Assembly: GCA_037349105.1 (NCBI GenBank)
Contig: JAYJMM010000124.1
Span: 8,230,001 to 8,294,000 of the forward strand
Direction of reading: 5' to 3'
Length of the DNA stretch: 64,000 nucleotides
Source: Limnomonas spitsbergensis
Taxonomy: Eukaryota > Chlorophyta > Chlorophyceae > Chlamydomonadales
The position numbers were made by a program, and so were the translations under genes. This document shows, piece after piece, positions 24,023-36,600 of the stretch (its first letter is position 1; every line of letters begins with the position of its first letter). The notes under the pieces are model-generated. The model was not told where the DNA came from. It did no database searches and saw only the letters and a program-made list of their open reading frames with translations.

Positions 24023-25177
24023 ATGGTGCAGATTATTGTGAATAATTTGTCTGGAAAATCTATTTGCTACGATGTCTTGCCTCATAGTACTGTGAGCCAG
24101 CTTCAGGACCTTGTTCAGGTAAGAGTTACAGGCGTAGGGTTCGTATGTCATTCCCTTCGTCTCATGCACGAATTTTCCTCTCAGGCGAAGGAAGGAATTC
24201 CAGCTTGCCACCAGGGCTTCGTTTTTGCTGGCCGGCAGCTGCAAGAGGAGGCTGGATTATCTGATTACGGAGTCTCGACAGGCAGCACTGTGCACTTGGT
24301 TCTGAGGCTTCGGGGTGGTAAGGGAGGGTTCGGTGCTTTGCTTCGAGGTCAAGGCAGAGACGGGAAGGTGACAAGCAACTTCGACGCGATGCGGGACCTT
24401 CAAGGCCGAAGGATTAGACACAGCAAATGCGAGGAGCAACTGGAGGAGTGGCGGGGCGGAGCACACGACAGAGATCTGGAGAAGATAGCTCTCAAACACA
24501 TTAAGGACCTGGCCAAAGAGCAGAGACGAACGGAAAAGTATGAGGTGAGGACAGGCTGCTTCAGCTGACATTGCTGGTCACTGGCATGGGGTATCTGTTC
24601 ATCATATGGATCAATCTGCGACCCTGAAAGCAGAGCGGCGCACACATGGGGCGGCATGGTAATGTAGCATGTCATGTTGAGGTTCCAAGCTTATCACCAT
24701 ATACTGCAAGGCTTAGGTACGGAACTGTTTCTGCTTGCTTACATGATGCGCACGAGGCCCCAGCGACGCTGTCACAGTACTACATTTGAGTTGTGGATGT
24801 GGGATGCCTGCAACATCATCCAATACTGCTGACATGGCGATGAGGAACGCAAAGAAGCTTTCGGAATGAGGCAAGGACTTTGAAGACACACTGCATGACT
24901 AGTCGCTTATTGCTATCTTGCTGCGTGACTGTTTTTTCACCTGCCTGCCTTCCAATGCGTGCAGGTCGATGAGGCAGAGATTGCTGCTGAGCAGGGTAAG
25001 GCTATTCGAAAGGTGCAAGATGCAGTACAAGATGCCTTGGCATCAGCAAGCGCAACCGCAGCCTCAGCCAAGCGCAAGGCAGCGGAGAAGGAACAGGGGG
25101 CAGCGGTGCGGCCAGCAGCCAAGAAGTCAAAAATGATGTCTTGCCTTGAGGAGATTGAGGACTCAGACGAAGACTAG
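24023..25177 (+). CDS. SDE2: SDE2-like ubiquitin-fold splicing/genome-stability protein
   Basis: Three exons: 24023-24118, 24185-24544, 24965-25177; 222 residues. The N-terminal ubiquitin-like fold begins MVQIIVNNLSGKSICYDVLP and ends at the processing site LRLRGGKGGFGALLRG. In the yeast family, cleavage after the second glycine exposes a lysine-started protein that joins the spliceosome. It is followed by the conserved NFDAMRDLQGRRIRH segment, an acidic/basic helical region, an Ala-rich helix and an acidic C-terminus (EEIEDSDED). There is no SAP domain such as longer animal forms carry, so this is the short form. The GGKGG site is fully preserved, which makes processing likely. Confidence 0.92.
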
Positions 25178-25975
25178 GAGGAGGCGACATGATTCCAAGG
25201 CTCATTCTGGAGTGAACCTACAAGTCTTACGTTGTTACTGCAGCACAAAGATACAAACGCTGACATCAGCTGGAAATGTGCTGACCTGATCTTCTGGATT
25301 CATCTGACAGGAGTGAATCTAGAATTGATAATTTAGGCGTCTGATTGGGGGCTGTTACTTACAAGCATGTGAAGGTGGCGATTGGCCAGCTTCATCACCA
25401 AGTAGCATTGGCCTTGCGCAATTCAGGACTTGCTACCAGGGTGCTGTTACCCTCTTGTATTTGTATCTTCAAGAACCTCCAGAAGTGCACGGCACTGACA
25501 TCGAATTTGACCGTGCTTCCTGGGTTCAAGCTATACATTGAATTCGACTGTGCTTCCTCGGTTCCAGCTCCTGATTAGAACAGATCATTTAGTGCCTCTA
25601 TTTACGGTACCAGTGCAGTGGCGTACCATTTACTGGTACTATCTTCGACGATGACCTGTGCAATCACAGAAAGTCCAGGCTGAAGGCTGGGCAGTGTCAC
25701 ACTATGTAAATTACTGAGCCGGTAAGGGCAGTTTGTGGTCAATCTATGGGGTGGACGTTTCAAACATTCGCCCCATGGGCCTCGTCCTATCATGCCGATT
25801 CTTACTCGCAGTACTTGGCTTCAGGCCCACAGAAACGTTCTCTGGCCTCGCTGGGTGGCCTTTCCCTCTTCTTGAGACCCTCGGCCCACCCACCCCAGCG
25901 AGCATGTATCGATGTCATAGTTCCACTGAATGACCCTGAGCAACTGGAATAAGGATTTGTGCTGACTGGAGCTCA
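25178..25975. other. Intergenic stretch downstream of SDE2
   Basis: No supported exon. A diverged direct repeat of about 32 bp is visible around 25500-25570 (two units containing GTGCTTCCT and TTC-AAGC/TTC-CAGC endings). The right end is the target site of the LINE insertion. Confidence 0.5.
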
Positions 25976-27401
25976 GATATGAATCAATGACGTTACACCT
26001 CTGGGCCCTGCTCGAATAAGGCGCGGCCGGCGGCCGCCTAACTAAAGAGTTGGGAGGAAAGTTGGAAAGGAACACAAAAGGGGGGGGGAAAGTGAAGGGA
26101 CAAAACAAAAGGCTGGAAAACACAAAATACAAAGGAAGTCCAAACCTCTGAAAAAGTCTACGCCTCGACATTATCTACCACGTCGTCCACAAAGGCCAGG
26201 GCATCCCACCCAAGCCTGCCCCGGTATAAGTCGAAAAAGTCTCTAGCACCGTTCAAAGGACCTGCCCATCCCCGCTCTCTAAGTTGATCCTGCACGCCGG
26301 GGCATTGAAAACAAGCATGCAGCGCGTCCTCCACATGGTCGCCGTCTCCCCTAGCCCAACATCGCAGGCAGCACCGCCTGTCACGCTGCTGACCACTGCG
26401 CCGTCCTGTAGTGTCAGCCGTGCCGACGGCGCCGAGCCGCAGCCGTAAGTTCGTGCGCACGCAAGCACACTCCTTTTGGCTGGTGCGGCCCTTGGCCTGC
26501 GCCAGCACGGCGCCCGCCGTAGACTGAAACCAGGTGCGGTAGGCGGCCGCAGACCTGTGTTCAGTGGCAGGATCTCTTGGTTCCCCTCTGCCAGCGGCAT
26601 CCAGCTGCGCCCGCTCGTATGCTGCATCAAATAGCGCTAGCACCTCTCTGACAGGCAGCGGTTGTAAGTCAGTTGCTGTCTGACGCAGTTTGGGATCGGC
26701 TGATCCCAGCTCCAGCTCTAGCATGGCTCCTAGCAAATCACTGCACCAATTGCGCGCTCCGGTGCCCTGCCTGACAGCGAGCTGCCGCCATGAGTGGGCT
26801 GTCTTGCTGTGCTGCTGGTGCGACCGCTGCGTTGTAGAAGCGAAGTACATGCTGCCACCAACTGCGCTGTAACGGCTGGATCTGCTCCCTCATGACCCCC
26901 CAACTCGCAGCGGACGGAGGTAGCCCTGCAGCCTGGCGCAGATGCTGGAGGAAGCTGGACTGCATCTTGCTCTTGAGGCAATGCCGCGGCCTAAAGTGAT
27001 CGGTGGCCCACACCACATCATCGTAGTTGGCCGCAGGCGCTGCATAGACAGACGCCAACCGGATGCGTGTAGGCAGATGATGCCTGAGGTGCACCTTGGC
27101 GGCCATGCGGCGGACACGGTGCAGCGCAGTGGCAAAAGGCACCTCTCTACCTTGCATGGCCTTCCTCATGCTGCCGCTCTCGTGCTGAATGATGCCCAAG
27201 AACTTGAAATCCTGGACACGCTTCAGCACTATCTTATCGGGGCCATACATGCAAGGATGGGCTGATTGCCGGCGCTGCGCAGCTAAGCGGCTGCCAAACT
27301 CCAATATCTCTGTCTTGTTAACGTTGACCTGGAGCAGCTTGACCGCCGTATACTCGGGCATACAGGGCATGTAGCATGCGCTGCAGCCCTGCCGGATATG
27401 A
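25976..27401 (-). mobile_element. 5'-truncated, frameshifted LINE retrotransposon
   Basis: Reading on the minus strand, the element starts at about 27394 with LQRMLHAL (reverse transcriptase palm), continues through QVNVNKTEIL, the thumb motif FKFLGIIQHESGSM and the C-terminal region, then a CCHC-type zinc knuckle CLRCWARGDGDHVEDALHAC-(x3)-C at about 26300-26370. It ends with the 3' untranslated tail AGCAGGGCCCAGAGGTGTAAC at about 26010-25985. The frame changes at about 26740-26850 and again near 27350, so it is dead. Only the last 1.4 kb of a LINE is present; endonuclease and most of the polymerase are missing. GATATGA at 25976-25982 and 27395-27401 may be the target duplication. Confidence 0.85.
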
Positions 27402-27831
27402 GTGAAAGATTGTATCTCAGAATATTTTGTAAGCATACAAGGTGCACGGGATTCATCTAGTTGGATCATATCTGGCCCTGGCCCCATAGAGGTACGTTTC
27501 AGCTCCTTCAGGTTCCGGTACTTTATGAAGCTTGGACTTGGCAAAGCAGGGTGACAAAGTCAATGGCATGACACCTCTGGGCCATGCTGCAAAGACTGTC
27601 CCGCATGGGCGCCCAACTGTCTGGTTGGGAGGAAAATAAACTTAAGGGTAAAGAAAAGGAACAGACGGAAAAAGGAGAGGGGCAAATACCATACCTTAGC
27701 AGGAGATGCTTAGCAGGGTGACAAAGTGTGGTACCGGTACTTGGAAGTCCCCTGCTTGAAGTTTCTGAAGTAGGGATGTATGGAAGTTTCACACCTTGGC
27801 CATCGAGTTCAGACTTGGCGAGAGAGGAACG
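27402..27831. other. 5' flank of the molybdopterin synthase gene, invaded by retroelements
   Basis: Only about 105 bp separate the end of the second insertion (27727) from the start codon at 27832. The promoter and 5' untranslated region of the downstream gene must lie close to, or inside, retroelement sequence. TACCGGTA occurs at 27732. Confidence 0.5.
27545..27727 (-). mobile_element. LINE-family 3'-end insertion with perfect 16-bp target-site duplication
   Basis: AGCAGGGTGACAAAGT is repeated exactly at 27545-27560 and 27712-27727. The 151-bp insert begins CAATGGCATGACACCTCTGG, the complement of the LINE terminus, and has the same A/G-rich body as the tail of the neighbouring 1.4-kb LINE. 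It is the clearest insertion of the family here and defines the family 3' end as ...GTCATTG. Confidence 0.9.
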
Positions 27832-29056
27832 ATGAAGGGAAGGTGCCACAGGCAGAACGCAGCTATGGTTTTGAACGAATCTTGCCTAGCGTGTATCTCG
27901 GGCGAACCCTTAGACCTGAACTACTACGCCTCTTTCGTGTCCGATCCATCAGTGGGAGCTATTAGCACGTTCAGTGGCGTCACTCGCAACAATTTTGATG
28001 GGAAAACTGTTCTTAAGCTCGAATACGAGGCATATGTCCCAATGGCCTTGAAAAAGATAGAGGTAGGCACCTGCATGGCACTGTGGCGGACTGTGTGTCA
28101 TGCTGTTGCCATGGCTCAGAGAGAGGTCTCATGTAATACTAGGTCATGGGCAATAATGTACAGGAGGGTCAGCAGCTGGATCAGGGTTTATCTATGACAT
28201 TCACACCATGGTGTCATACTGACCGGATTCCCACACGATCTTCTCTCTCCCCCCGACTAGAGCGCCGGGTTCCATGTTCCTGCCCCCTCACTTAAGAGGA
28301 TGGCATGGCTGCACCATGGCCCAGGCTGTGCATGGTAGCTGGAATTGAGCCTAGTCATTCCCTACCAGCCCCATGTGGCCGAGCGTTCAGCAGGACCCAG
28401 CGGGTATGCACAGTTCTAAACTGACCGGCTTCCCGCAGGAGCTGTGCTCAGAAATAAAGAAGCGATGGCCCGTAGCCAAAGTGGCCATCGGCCACCGCAC
28501 AGGTACCGTGATTGTGGGGGAGCCAAGTGTCATCATTGCGGTCTCGTCAGCGCACAGGAAGGCATCCCTGGAGGTATGAGGGAGATGTGAGAGAAGTATG
28601 GCTGCGTGAGGCTCCCACCTATGGACGTTGCATGGGTATGTGGAGATTGTCAAATCGTGGTAAATCCCATGTCACGGGTGTTGGCGCCTCATCAGACCTG
28701 TACTCAATGCCAAGTAAACAAAGCACTCTGGCACGGCTCTTAGGTGCCAGGTGCATATTAGGGTACAGTCCAGGGATTTCTTCTCACTTTTTCTTGATTA
28801 TTTTACTTGTTTTGGCAGTCTCACAGCCATCAGGTAGCCAAGAATATTGCGCATTGCTGAGCTGTGGCAATTCATAATTCTGATGAGCTGGCGCTCTTGC
28901 CCCCCTGTCTCCTTCGCTCAGGCAGTCCATTGGGCCATTGACGAACTCAAAGCCACAGTGCCCATCTGGAAGCAAGAGTTCTTTGAGGACGGTTCGCAGT
29001 GGAAGGAGAACGAGGAGAGCCGAAGATTGCTACTTGTCGCTCAGAGCAAGCCATGA
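27832..29056 (+). CDS. CNX6: Molybdopterin synthase large subunit (MoaE / CNX6 / MOCS2B)
   Basis: Three exons: 27832-28062, 28439-28573, 28922-29056; 166 residues, phase 0 junctions. The protein transfers sulfur, together with the small MoaD-type subunit, to precursor Z (cPMP) to make molybdopterin. Diagnostic features are [32 protein letters not shown], the [20 protein letters not shown] segment, the helix ending [17 protein letters not shown] and the tail [14 protein letters not shown]. The lysines in DELK and PIWK correspond to the two conserved active-site lysines of the family, and the arginine of GVTR to the conserved arginine. Length and order match the family. No clear targeting peptide is visible, which agrees with a cytosolic enzyme. 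Confidence 0.95.
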
Positions 29057-30689
29057 CCAGATGCATCAGAATGTGAGAGCAACTCATGCTACTGCCATTA
29101 CAACCGTCCGACCACTTCAGAGGAAAAGCCTCTGAATATGATGACAATCTGCTAGAGGATCAGAAGCTGTGTGTAGCATCAAGACAAGGGGCTAGGGTGA
29201 CCGTCAATAATATCGCATGTCATATTTTTTCCATTGGCCGAACGAGCAAGGTTAGAGCATAGTAATGCACAAACCTGAAGGATTTGGGGGGCTTAAAGAG
29301 TGGAAATGCTCGATCGTAACTCTAAACCCCTATATGGGGTGTAAAGGAGCTAAGCTCATGAAAGACCTTTAGTCGGAAAAGTTTTTCCTCTTACGTCTGA
29401 GCTTTAAGTTCCTAACTTTCGAACCCACCCACCCTAACCTCCGCTTTAGCTTCTGATGCTCCTCGGTTACCTGGAGCACCCCTTTGGCCAGCGGCTATTG
29501 GGCCGTTCCACTGCGCTCCAAACCGTCAGTTTGTCCCCTCTGAAGACTTGCGATCGTCTCCGGTTCAGTGCTAGCAGATTTAGTTTTCCTCCGAAACCGG
29601 TCCCCCCGACACTGGTTACACTTTATGAGGGCAGGACCCTCTATCTACCTAACTGTGAACTGCTTGTGCAAGCTTGAGGAGTAGGATTGACCGCAGTTTA
29701 AAGCGCTGACTTTTCTGACGGACATTTTCACCCAACTCTTTATAAACGGGCAGTGATGATACTGTAGTCCCAAACTGATTCTATCTCGGAGACCATTGCC
29801 AATCTGAGCCCCCCAAATTGACGAGTGTCACTCTCTCGGCGGGCTCACCGTCGCCTTGATCAGAGGCAGGAGCTGCACACCATTGCCGTGCTGCCGTGAA
29901 CTAAATAGAAACGAATTTCGCAGTGTTGTGCCGTCCTTGAGGCCCTTAAGGCCGAGGGATGACGATTCTGAAAGAACGTGCATTACAATACGGTTGCAGC
30001 TGCTGCTGATGCATATCTCAGCAGTGTGCAGATGAACTAATCTACTGTATCAAGACTCAAGAGCCTGCAGTACTGGTAGAATGACCACCAAATGGACTGC
30101 TGGCTCAGTGCAGGCAAAACATTTGGCATAAAAAGCCAGAATTCTCAATCTGCCAGATTTTATACTGAAAACTGAATTACCAGTCAGCCAAAGCTATTCC
30201 ACCGAAAAGAATCAGATTTTGAAGTACACTGGTATATACACCTGGCATTCAGACTCCAGTTTTTCAGTCCTTAAAGCGCCAACAAGGCATATAGGGCCTG
30301 CACTTTTAACCTGCTTCACGTGCTTTATTATGTAGGCTGCTCAATCTTCACAGATGACAAAAAGTAACCTACATTGATTCTCCAGGAAAACTTGTATCAG
30401 GCTTGTGCGACGCAACAAAGATAAGAGAGGTGATGTTTCTCAAAAAAACTAGTAGCAGCTGAATCAACATTTGATTCCTTCAAAACTCCATTTATCGATG
30501 CTTTAACACTATTTTGTATGCCAAATGTAGTCTGTTGTACAGCAAAACGAGCACAGCAGACATGTGTTATTACTCTTTACTAAGAGTCAAATTGCATCAC
30601 CTGCCCTTGGCTCAACATCGAAGGGGACCCTCCATGGCAGCCCCCTCCCCTCAGAGGTCCCCGGCAGCACACCCCTGCGACACAGCGCC
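29057..30689. other. Intergenic, convergent region
   Basis: Lies between the 3' ends of the molybdopterin synthase and RBR genes. No exon, RNA gene or clear repeat was recognised. Several A/T-rich segments near 30150-30520 could hold polyadenylation sites. Confidence 0.55.
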
Positions 30690-33600
30690 TCAGTTTCCCT
30701 CCCCGGCAGCACCATTCCCTCCAAAGAGCATATCCATCATTGCCATCTCCTCCAAGTCGTTGCCAATGACCCAGGGCTGTGGAGGATCCCGCAGCTCAGC
30801 GGCAGGGTCAACACCTTGGGCCTCAAAAGGAGCAAAGCCTGGGCCCCTCGCCACCATCGCCTCATCAGCCACACTTTGGGCCTCAAAAGGAGCAGGGTCT
30901 GAACCCATTGCCACCATCGCCTCATCAACCACACCTTGAGCCTCAAAAGGAGCAGGGCCTGAACCCCTCGCCACCATCGCCTCATCAACCACAATTTGGG
31001 CCTCAAAAGGAGCAGGGTCTGAACCCATTGCCGCCATCGCCTCATCAACCACACCTTGAGCCTCAAAAGGAGCAGGGCCTGAACCCCTCGCCACCATCGC
31101 CTCATCAACCACACCTTGAGCCTCAAAAGGAGCAGGGCCCGAGCCCCTCGCCACCATCGCCTCTTGCACGCCTCTCCTTTGTGCCCAGGTCCCTGCCTGG
31201 CGCCCCCAGGCCGTGAATGCAGTGCTCCCTGACCCCTGCAGGCTTAAAGACAGCCAGGCTTGTGCACGGGCCTCTGGCCTGGCTCGGCCTGCCTGCCTGG
31301 CAGCATCAGGCATGTACAGCCCAGCTGGGGCAATATCTGCCAGCCTGGCAGCAGCAGGCATGAACAGCCCAGCTGGGGCGATACCTGCCTGCCTGGCAGC
31401 ATCAGGCATGTACAGCCCAGCTGGGGCGATACGTGCCGGCCTGGCAGCAGCAGGCACGAGCCCAGCTCGTAGCATGTCTGCAGCAGGCTCCACAACCTGC
31501 CGGGCATCCACAGTATCGACCAGCCTCACAGCACTATCCAGCGTGTCCTCGTCATCAGCCTCGACGACTGCGTCTCGCTGCCAGGCCATAGCCATGGCCC
31601 CGGCCATTTCCCCTGTCATCACACGCTTTCTTCTGGTCCACACCCTAGGCACCGGCTGAGCCTGCGGGGACGGTCTTTCAGCGCCTTCAGCAACAGGTGC
31701 GGCGCCGCTGCTGCTGCCGCCCCCAGGTCCCTCGCCCGCTGGCTGCCTTGCCGCATGGTGAGCCATGCCAGCCTGGCGAGTCCTCATGGCCATCCTCCAT
31801 GCCTGCAGGCGATCTCTCCTAGCTTGTGTAGCCTCTTCAGTGACTAGCGGGTGCTGCACTGCCCTGTCCATCATCGTGGTGTATGTGGCTCGACGCATGG
31901 CCCGGGCTTCGTGCAAAAAAGCCTGAGCCTCTTCCAGTCTATCAGCCATCGGCACCGCAATTGCTACCTCCTCAGCTGGCGCTGCACCTGGCCCCAGATT
32001 CCGTCTCGCGAAGGCATCCATGTTCATCCTCGCGGTGTGCATGGCACGCTGCATGGCTCGAGCTTCATGCATTGCCGCGTCTGCCTGAGCCCTCCTATCC
32101 GCTAGGCGCGCTGCAAATGCTGCCGCTGTCTCTTGTCCCTGAATCCTTCCCGCCAGGGCAGTCATACCCATCCTCGTGTTCCGTATGGCCCGCTGCATTC
32201 TTTCGTCTAAATCCCTGAAATCCGGAAGTCGCCCTGCCATTGCTGCCGCCCCTGCTGGCGCGGCCCCTGGCCCCTGATTTCCTACCGCCACGCCGTCTGG
32301 AGCCTGCAAGCCCACGCCACCTTGCCCGGCCGGCATCCAAGCCTCATCAGGACCCAGCAACTCCCTCAACATGGCATCCACTGCCTCCCGCAGTCCTGCA
32401 CCCCGCACGTTCCCCTCCGCCACCACCCTGTCCCGATCCGGGGCCCCTCCGAGGTCCATCATCATCTGCTGCACGTTGTTCATCACGGCGTGGCGCACCC
32501 TCCCGGTGGAGACGTGGTCACATTCGCAGCTGTGAGAGTGTGCGGCCTTGCCGCTCTTCATCTTGCCACAGCCGTAGCAAAACGGGCACTTGCACTGCAA
32601 TCAGCAGGGAGGGATATTTTGGCCTATGCTTCCTTCACACTTTTGCAAGGGTGTGAACTCGTGAAGCGCCAGATGCTTAGGGTAAGCCTCTGCAGGAAGC
32701 TGCTCATGCTGATCATAACCTGTCAGCTTGAGAGAATCAGTTTGAAATTCAGTTGCTGGTTCGCCCTCGTGAACATGTAGAGCATTTGCGGCGTTCCATG
32801 CCCCTCCGTGCCACTCACCTTGGCACACCTCACGTGGTTGCAGCCCTGAAGGGCACACAGATGGGAGGACAGCAGGGTAAGGTGAGCAGCTCACATGGAC
32901 GGATCTAACTCATACATTAAATTCTTTGGGACACCAAGCGGCGCATGGGACGAACAAGCAGCTTTTTCACAAATCATCAAGCTTCCTTTGCAGCATGCCC
33001 AACCGCAAGCACCTTGGCTTCTAAGCAATGCTCAAGCCCAGAAGGGTGAAGGACTTCTGGACCATTGCCTCCCTTCCACCTGGTAAAACAAATCACATTC
33101 GCACAAGCCTTGTACCATACGCCTGAATTCCCCCACAACTATTATAGATTTTGACCCAGCGGCGGCTCTTGCGTCTTTGTTTTGTGCTTCCCACCACTTG
33201 CTACTCACATTTTGCCCGCCTGCCTTTTTCTAACCCGACTAACCTAGTCGTTCCTTTGCTATTTCTTAAAGCTTTTGCTCTATTCAATCCATCTTCTCCA
33301 TCCAGAGTGCGCAATCCTCTGTAAAAAGGCACTGCTCATGCTCTGCATGGCGCTGCATCCCTTCACCACAGATGTCTGCACCAGGGGTCTGCACACCCTG
33401 GTCTGCACCCTATGGGACAGAATAAGAATCCGGTGCTTGGAAGACTGGTGCCAGCCCCGAGGCGTCATGTCAGTGACCAAACTGTGCGAAGACATGGCTC
33501 CTCTCCTCTGCACTGGTACTGGCATGTCTGATGCTCTGGCCAGACTATTGATGATGAGGTCATCCATGGTCACGTAACAAACGTCATTCACATAATAATC

Positions 33601-36600
33601 ATCTACTCTTTTATACAGAAGGGCCTTCGAGAAAATAACAAACCGACTTGATTATCAGCTGGTGAGTTCGCGTGGAATGTGCCCGTGTCCTTTTCTTGAT
33701 ATTTATTGAACAATTTTAATTATCTTTCCATCTTGAGGACTTTTAGAGGTCTCTGTTTCACCATGAAGGTGGGGCAGATTCAATGCGCTAACCACCTAGC
33801 TTGGCAATACTGTTACACACAAACAGATGTGCACATCTTGTACACTGCTCACTCATCCCTGGGCAACCAAGTCACACATTTCAAACGAGTGTTACACTGG
33901 ATAACCCTATAAAGGATTCAACCTCACTCACTGAGACTTTCTGGCAGGCGTTTCCGCAGTTGGGGCAGGCCTTGAAGTCCATAGAGGCATGCAGCTTCTG
34001 AAACTCCTCATCTGCAGACGCGTTCTGCTTTGACCACTGCACACCACAGGCAGGCAGACAGGCATGAGGGCAGCAGTAAATACCGGTCAATAGTAACGCC
34101 CTGGGGCACGGATTGAGGACAGAATAATCAGTATTGCGTCCACAGAAACAAGTCAGAAGAATGTGCTTTGTTCGCAAATTCCGCACACGATTAGCCAAGG
34201 TCGTGCATGCTGCCTAATGGCCTGGCCAAAAGAGCTGGATCTTGAAGGCGGCCTTAATCACATATGCCAACGCCAAATTCCCACAAGGCCACTACATGGG
34301 AAATAATCAGCCCCCCCCCACCACACACACATTCACTTAACGACTGTGTGTTGCACCTACCTCCTGATACGCTGCGCAAGAGGTGCCTTCATGCCAGTCC
34401 ACCCCGCAGCTCATGCAATGATCGGCGTTGCAGGTGGGGCAGATGAGCCTCACAATGCCAGGATCAAGCTCCACACCCTCCCCTGCGTCAGTCACCAGGA
34501 AGAGAATCAGGATGACAGCGTCAACCAACACGCCTTCCCACGTGCTCGCAAATTGGTTTGAGGCTTCAAGGACACAATGACTAAGAAAGTGGACGAACGG
34601 AAAGACCAGCCACCCTCCCTCACTGGCCTTTCTACCAACGACCAAGGACCAACTTGTGGCATAGGTCTGAACCTCACAATGCTCTCTTAGGAAGGCCCTC
34701 TTAGGAAGGTCCTGTTGGACAAAGTCAGAATCAAGGTTCCCGTGTGCGCATTATGCGGCTTCACATGTACACTCCGAGATGCTTAAGTTGTACACATGCA
34801 GTAACATGCCAATTGATGCAGTACACAACAACCCTACATCACCGTTGACCTTGACAGGTAAACCCTATGCAGGGTTGTTCCAGCCAGCACGAAAAGAATA
34901 ATGCCGCTGCCGCTGTTGGTCATCCCTCATCCACACCCTCATCTGAGCAGCACATGCACCCCTCAGGACACTTGCAGGGGCAAGGCAAAGCCTGGAAGAT
35001 CACAGCTCCGCCCACGCACCGCATTTGGGACACAGCTTGAACAGTCCCTGCTGGTGCGCCACACGCAGCGCCTCGGTCCTGAGGTACGACTCAAAGGTGG
35101 GTGGTGGAGAAGCAGGTGCCTCGGCACCCTCGTCGGCTCCTGCGTGTGCAGCGGCAGCTGCCCCCTGTAGCTCCTCAGGTTGCAGCAGCAGGCGCAGGTC
35201 GCGCTGCTCCATGCAGCAGAAGCGCACGTGAGGCGCTGCAGGCGGCTCGTGTCGGCTGCTGGACGCCCCCAGCGATTCTGACTGCTGCTTCCACACCGTG
35301 ACGGGACATGAGGGGCAGGGGGCACCCATGCAAGAGGGGCAGCTCTGAGCCTCCTGCTGCTGGATGTTGTGTTTGACAGTGCGCACCGCACAGGACCGAC
35401 AGAGCCGGTGGCCACACGTGCTGACCTGTGGAAACAAGGGCCACGGTGCCCCAGCACCACTCGCATAATATCAGCATGGTCTCAGCACCACTCACATGAT
35501 ATCAGCAGTGTTGTCAGGATCAGCGGCAAGCCGGCAAGTGATAGCTGAGCAGAAGACAGGGCATGCGTGCTTGCATGCATGTCGAAATACCATACATGCA
35601 CAAGGGTATATATTCTGGTCCCTCTGAACCGAAACAAATATGAGCAGGTAATATCAACACTGCCAGCAATGCCCAACATATTTGAGGGGTCTCGTACAGA
35701 CTCACACATCTTCATGCTGGAGACGTCTACAAATCAGGAATGCTGGTTCTTACCAGGAAGCAGTCCTGCATGTGGACCTCATCGTCCAGGCAGATTGGAC
35801 CTACAAGAAGCAAATCATATGAGCTGACAGTTAGGCAAGGGGAACTGCAGAACCAAGCTAAGACAAAGGGGCAAGTCGTATAAAAAGGTAGAGCGATCAA
35901 GGTGGGGCGTCTTTGGCCGGCTTCAAGGGTCGGGTGTCCACCTGTACAATGGTGGGTTGTAGTGCTGGTAATTAGTTTACAGTTCCATTCTGCATGATGG
36001 ATAGACCAATGAGTTTAGGGACAGATGCAGTATTTTGTTGTCACCAAACAGTGACAACCAGCCAGACCCTGGTTCCCATAATACATCCCAATATGGCTGC
36101 AGGTTGTAGGCTGCAGCCTGCAGCCAGTGCCTACAGTGGCCTCACATTGGAATGTGCTGCCCAGCTGATTCGGCTTTCCCAGTGGCAGGGTCGCACATAA
36201 TGCCTGCACGGATTCATTGGCTGCCTTCTCCGCTGCTTTCGCCATGGTGGGCAGCACGTGCTGCATGGCTTCGGCCTCGCTTTCAATGTCCAGGAGGTGC
36301 TCCCGGTGCAGCCGGACGGCATCCACGAATGGCTCTGACTGCCACTGGCTGCGTTTTCTGCTGCTGGGTCCAGCTTCTGCGTGTGTTCGGGGAGCTTCTC
36401 CAGTCAGGTCCAGTCGGAAGGGAGGCGTTAGGGGGGTATCGGACGGGGATGGACCATCTGGCTGCACCTCGGCACCGTCTAGCAGCATATGCGCAAAGAA
36501 TTGATCGTCCGCATCTTCTTCCTTCAGCTTGGCCACCCAGTGGAGCCCGGTACACCCCGCGGGCTCGCCCAGATGGGCGTCCAGGAAGCCAGCTGCAGAG

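Noticed and set aside
26158..26850. A second independent gene on the minus strand
   Set aside because: It is the continuation of the same LINE in a shifted frame, ending in the zinc knuckle, not a separate gene.
27402..27544. N-terminal extension of the LINE open frame
   Set aside because: The reverse-transcriptase similarity starts at about 27394. The upstream codons are host flank that happens to be open.
30779..31659. Plus-strand Pro-rich repeat open frames
   Set aside because: Antisense to the RBR tail repeats; they have no splice partners or start context.
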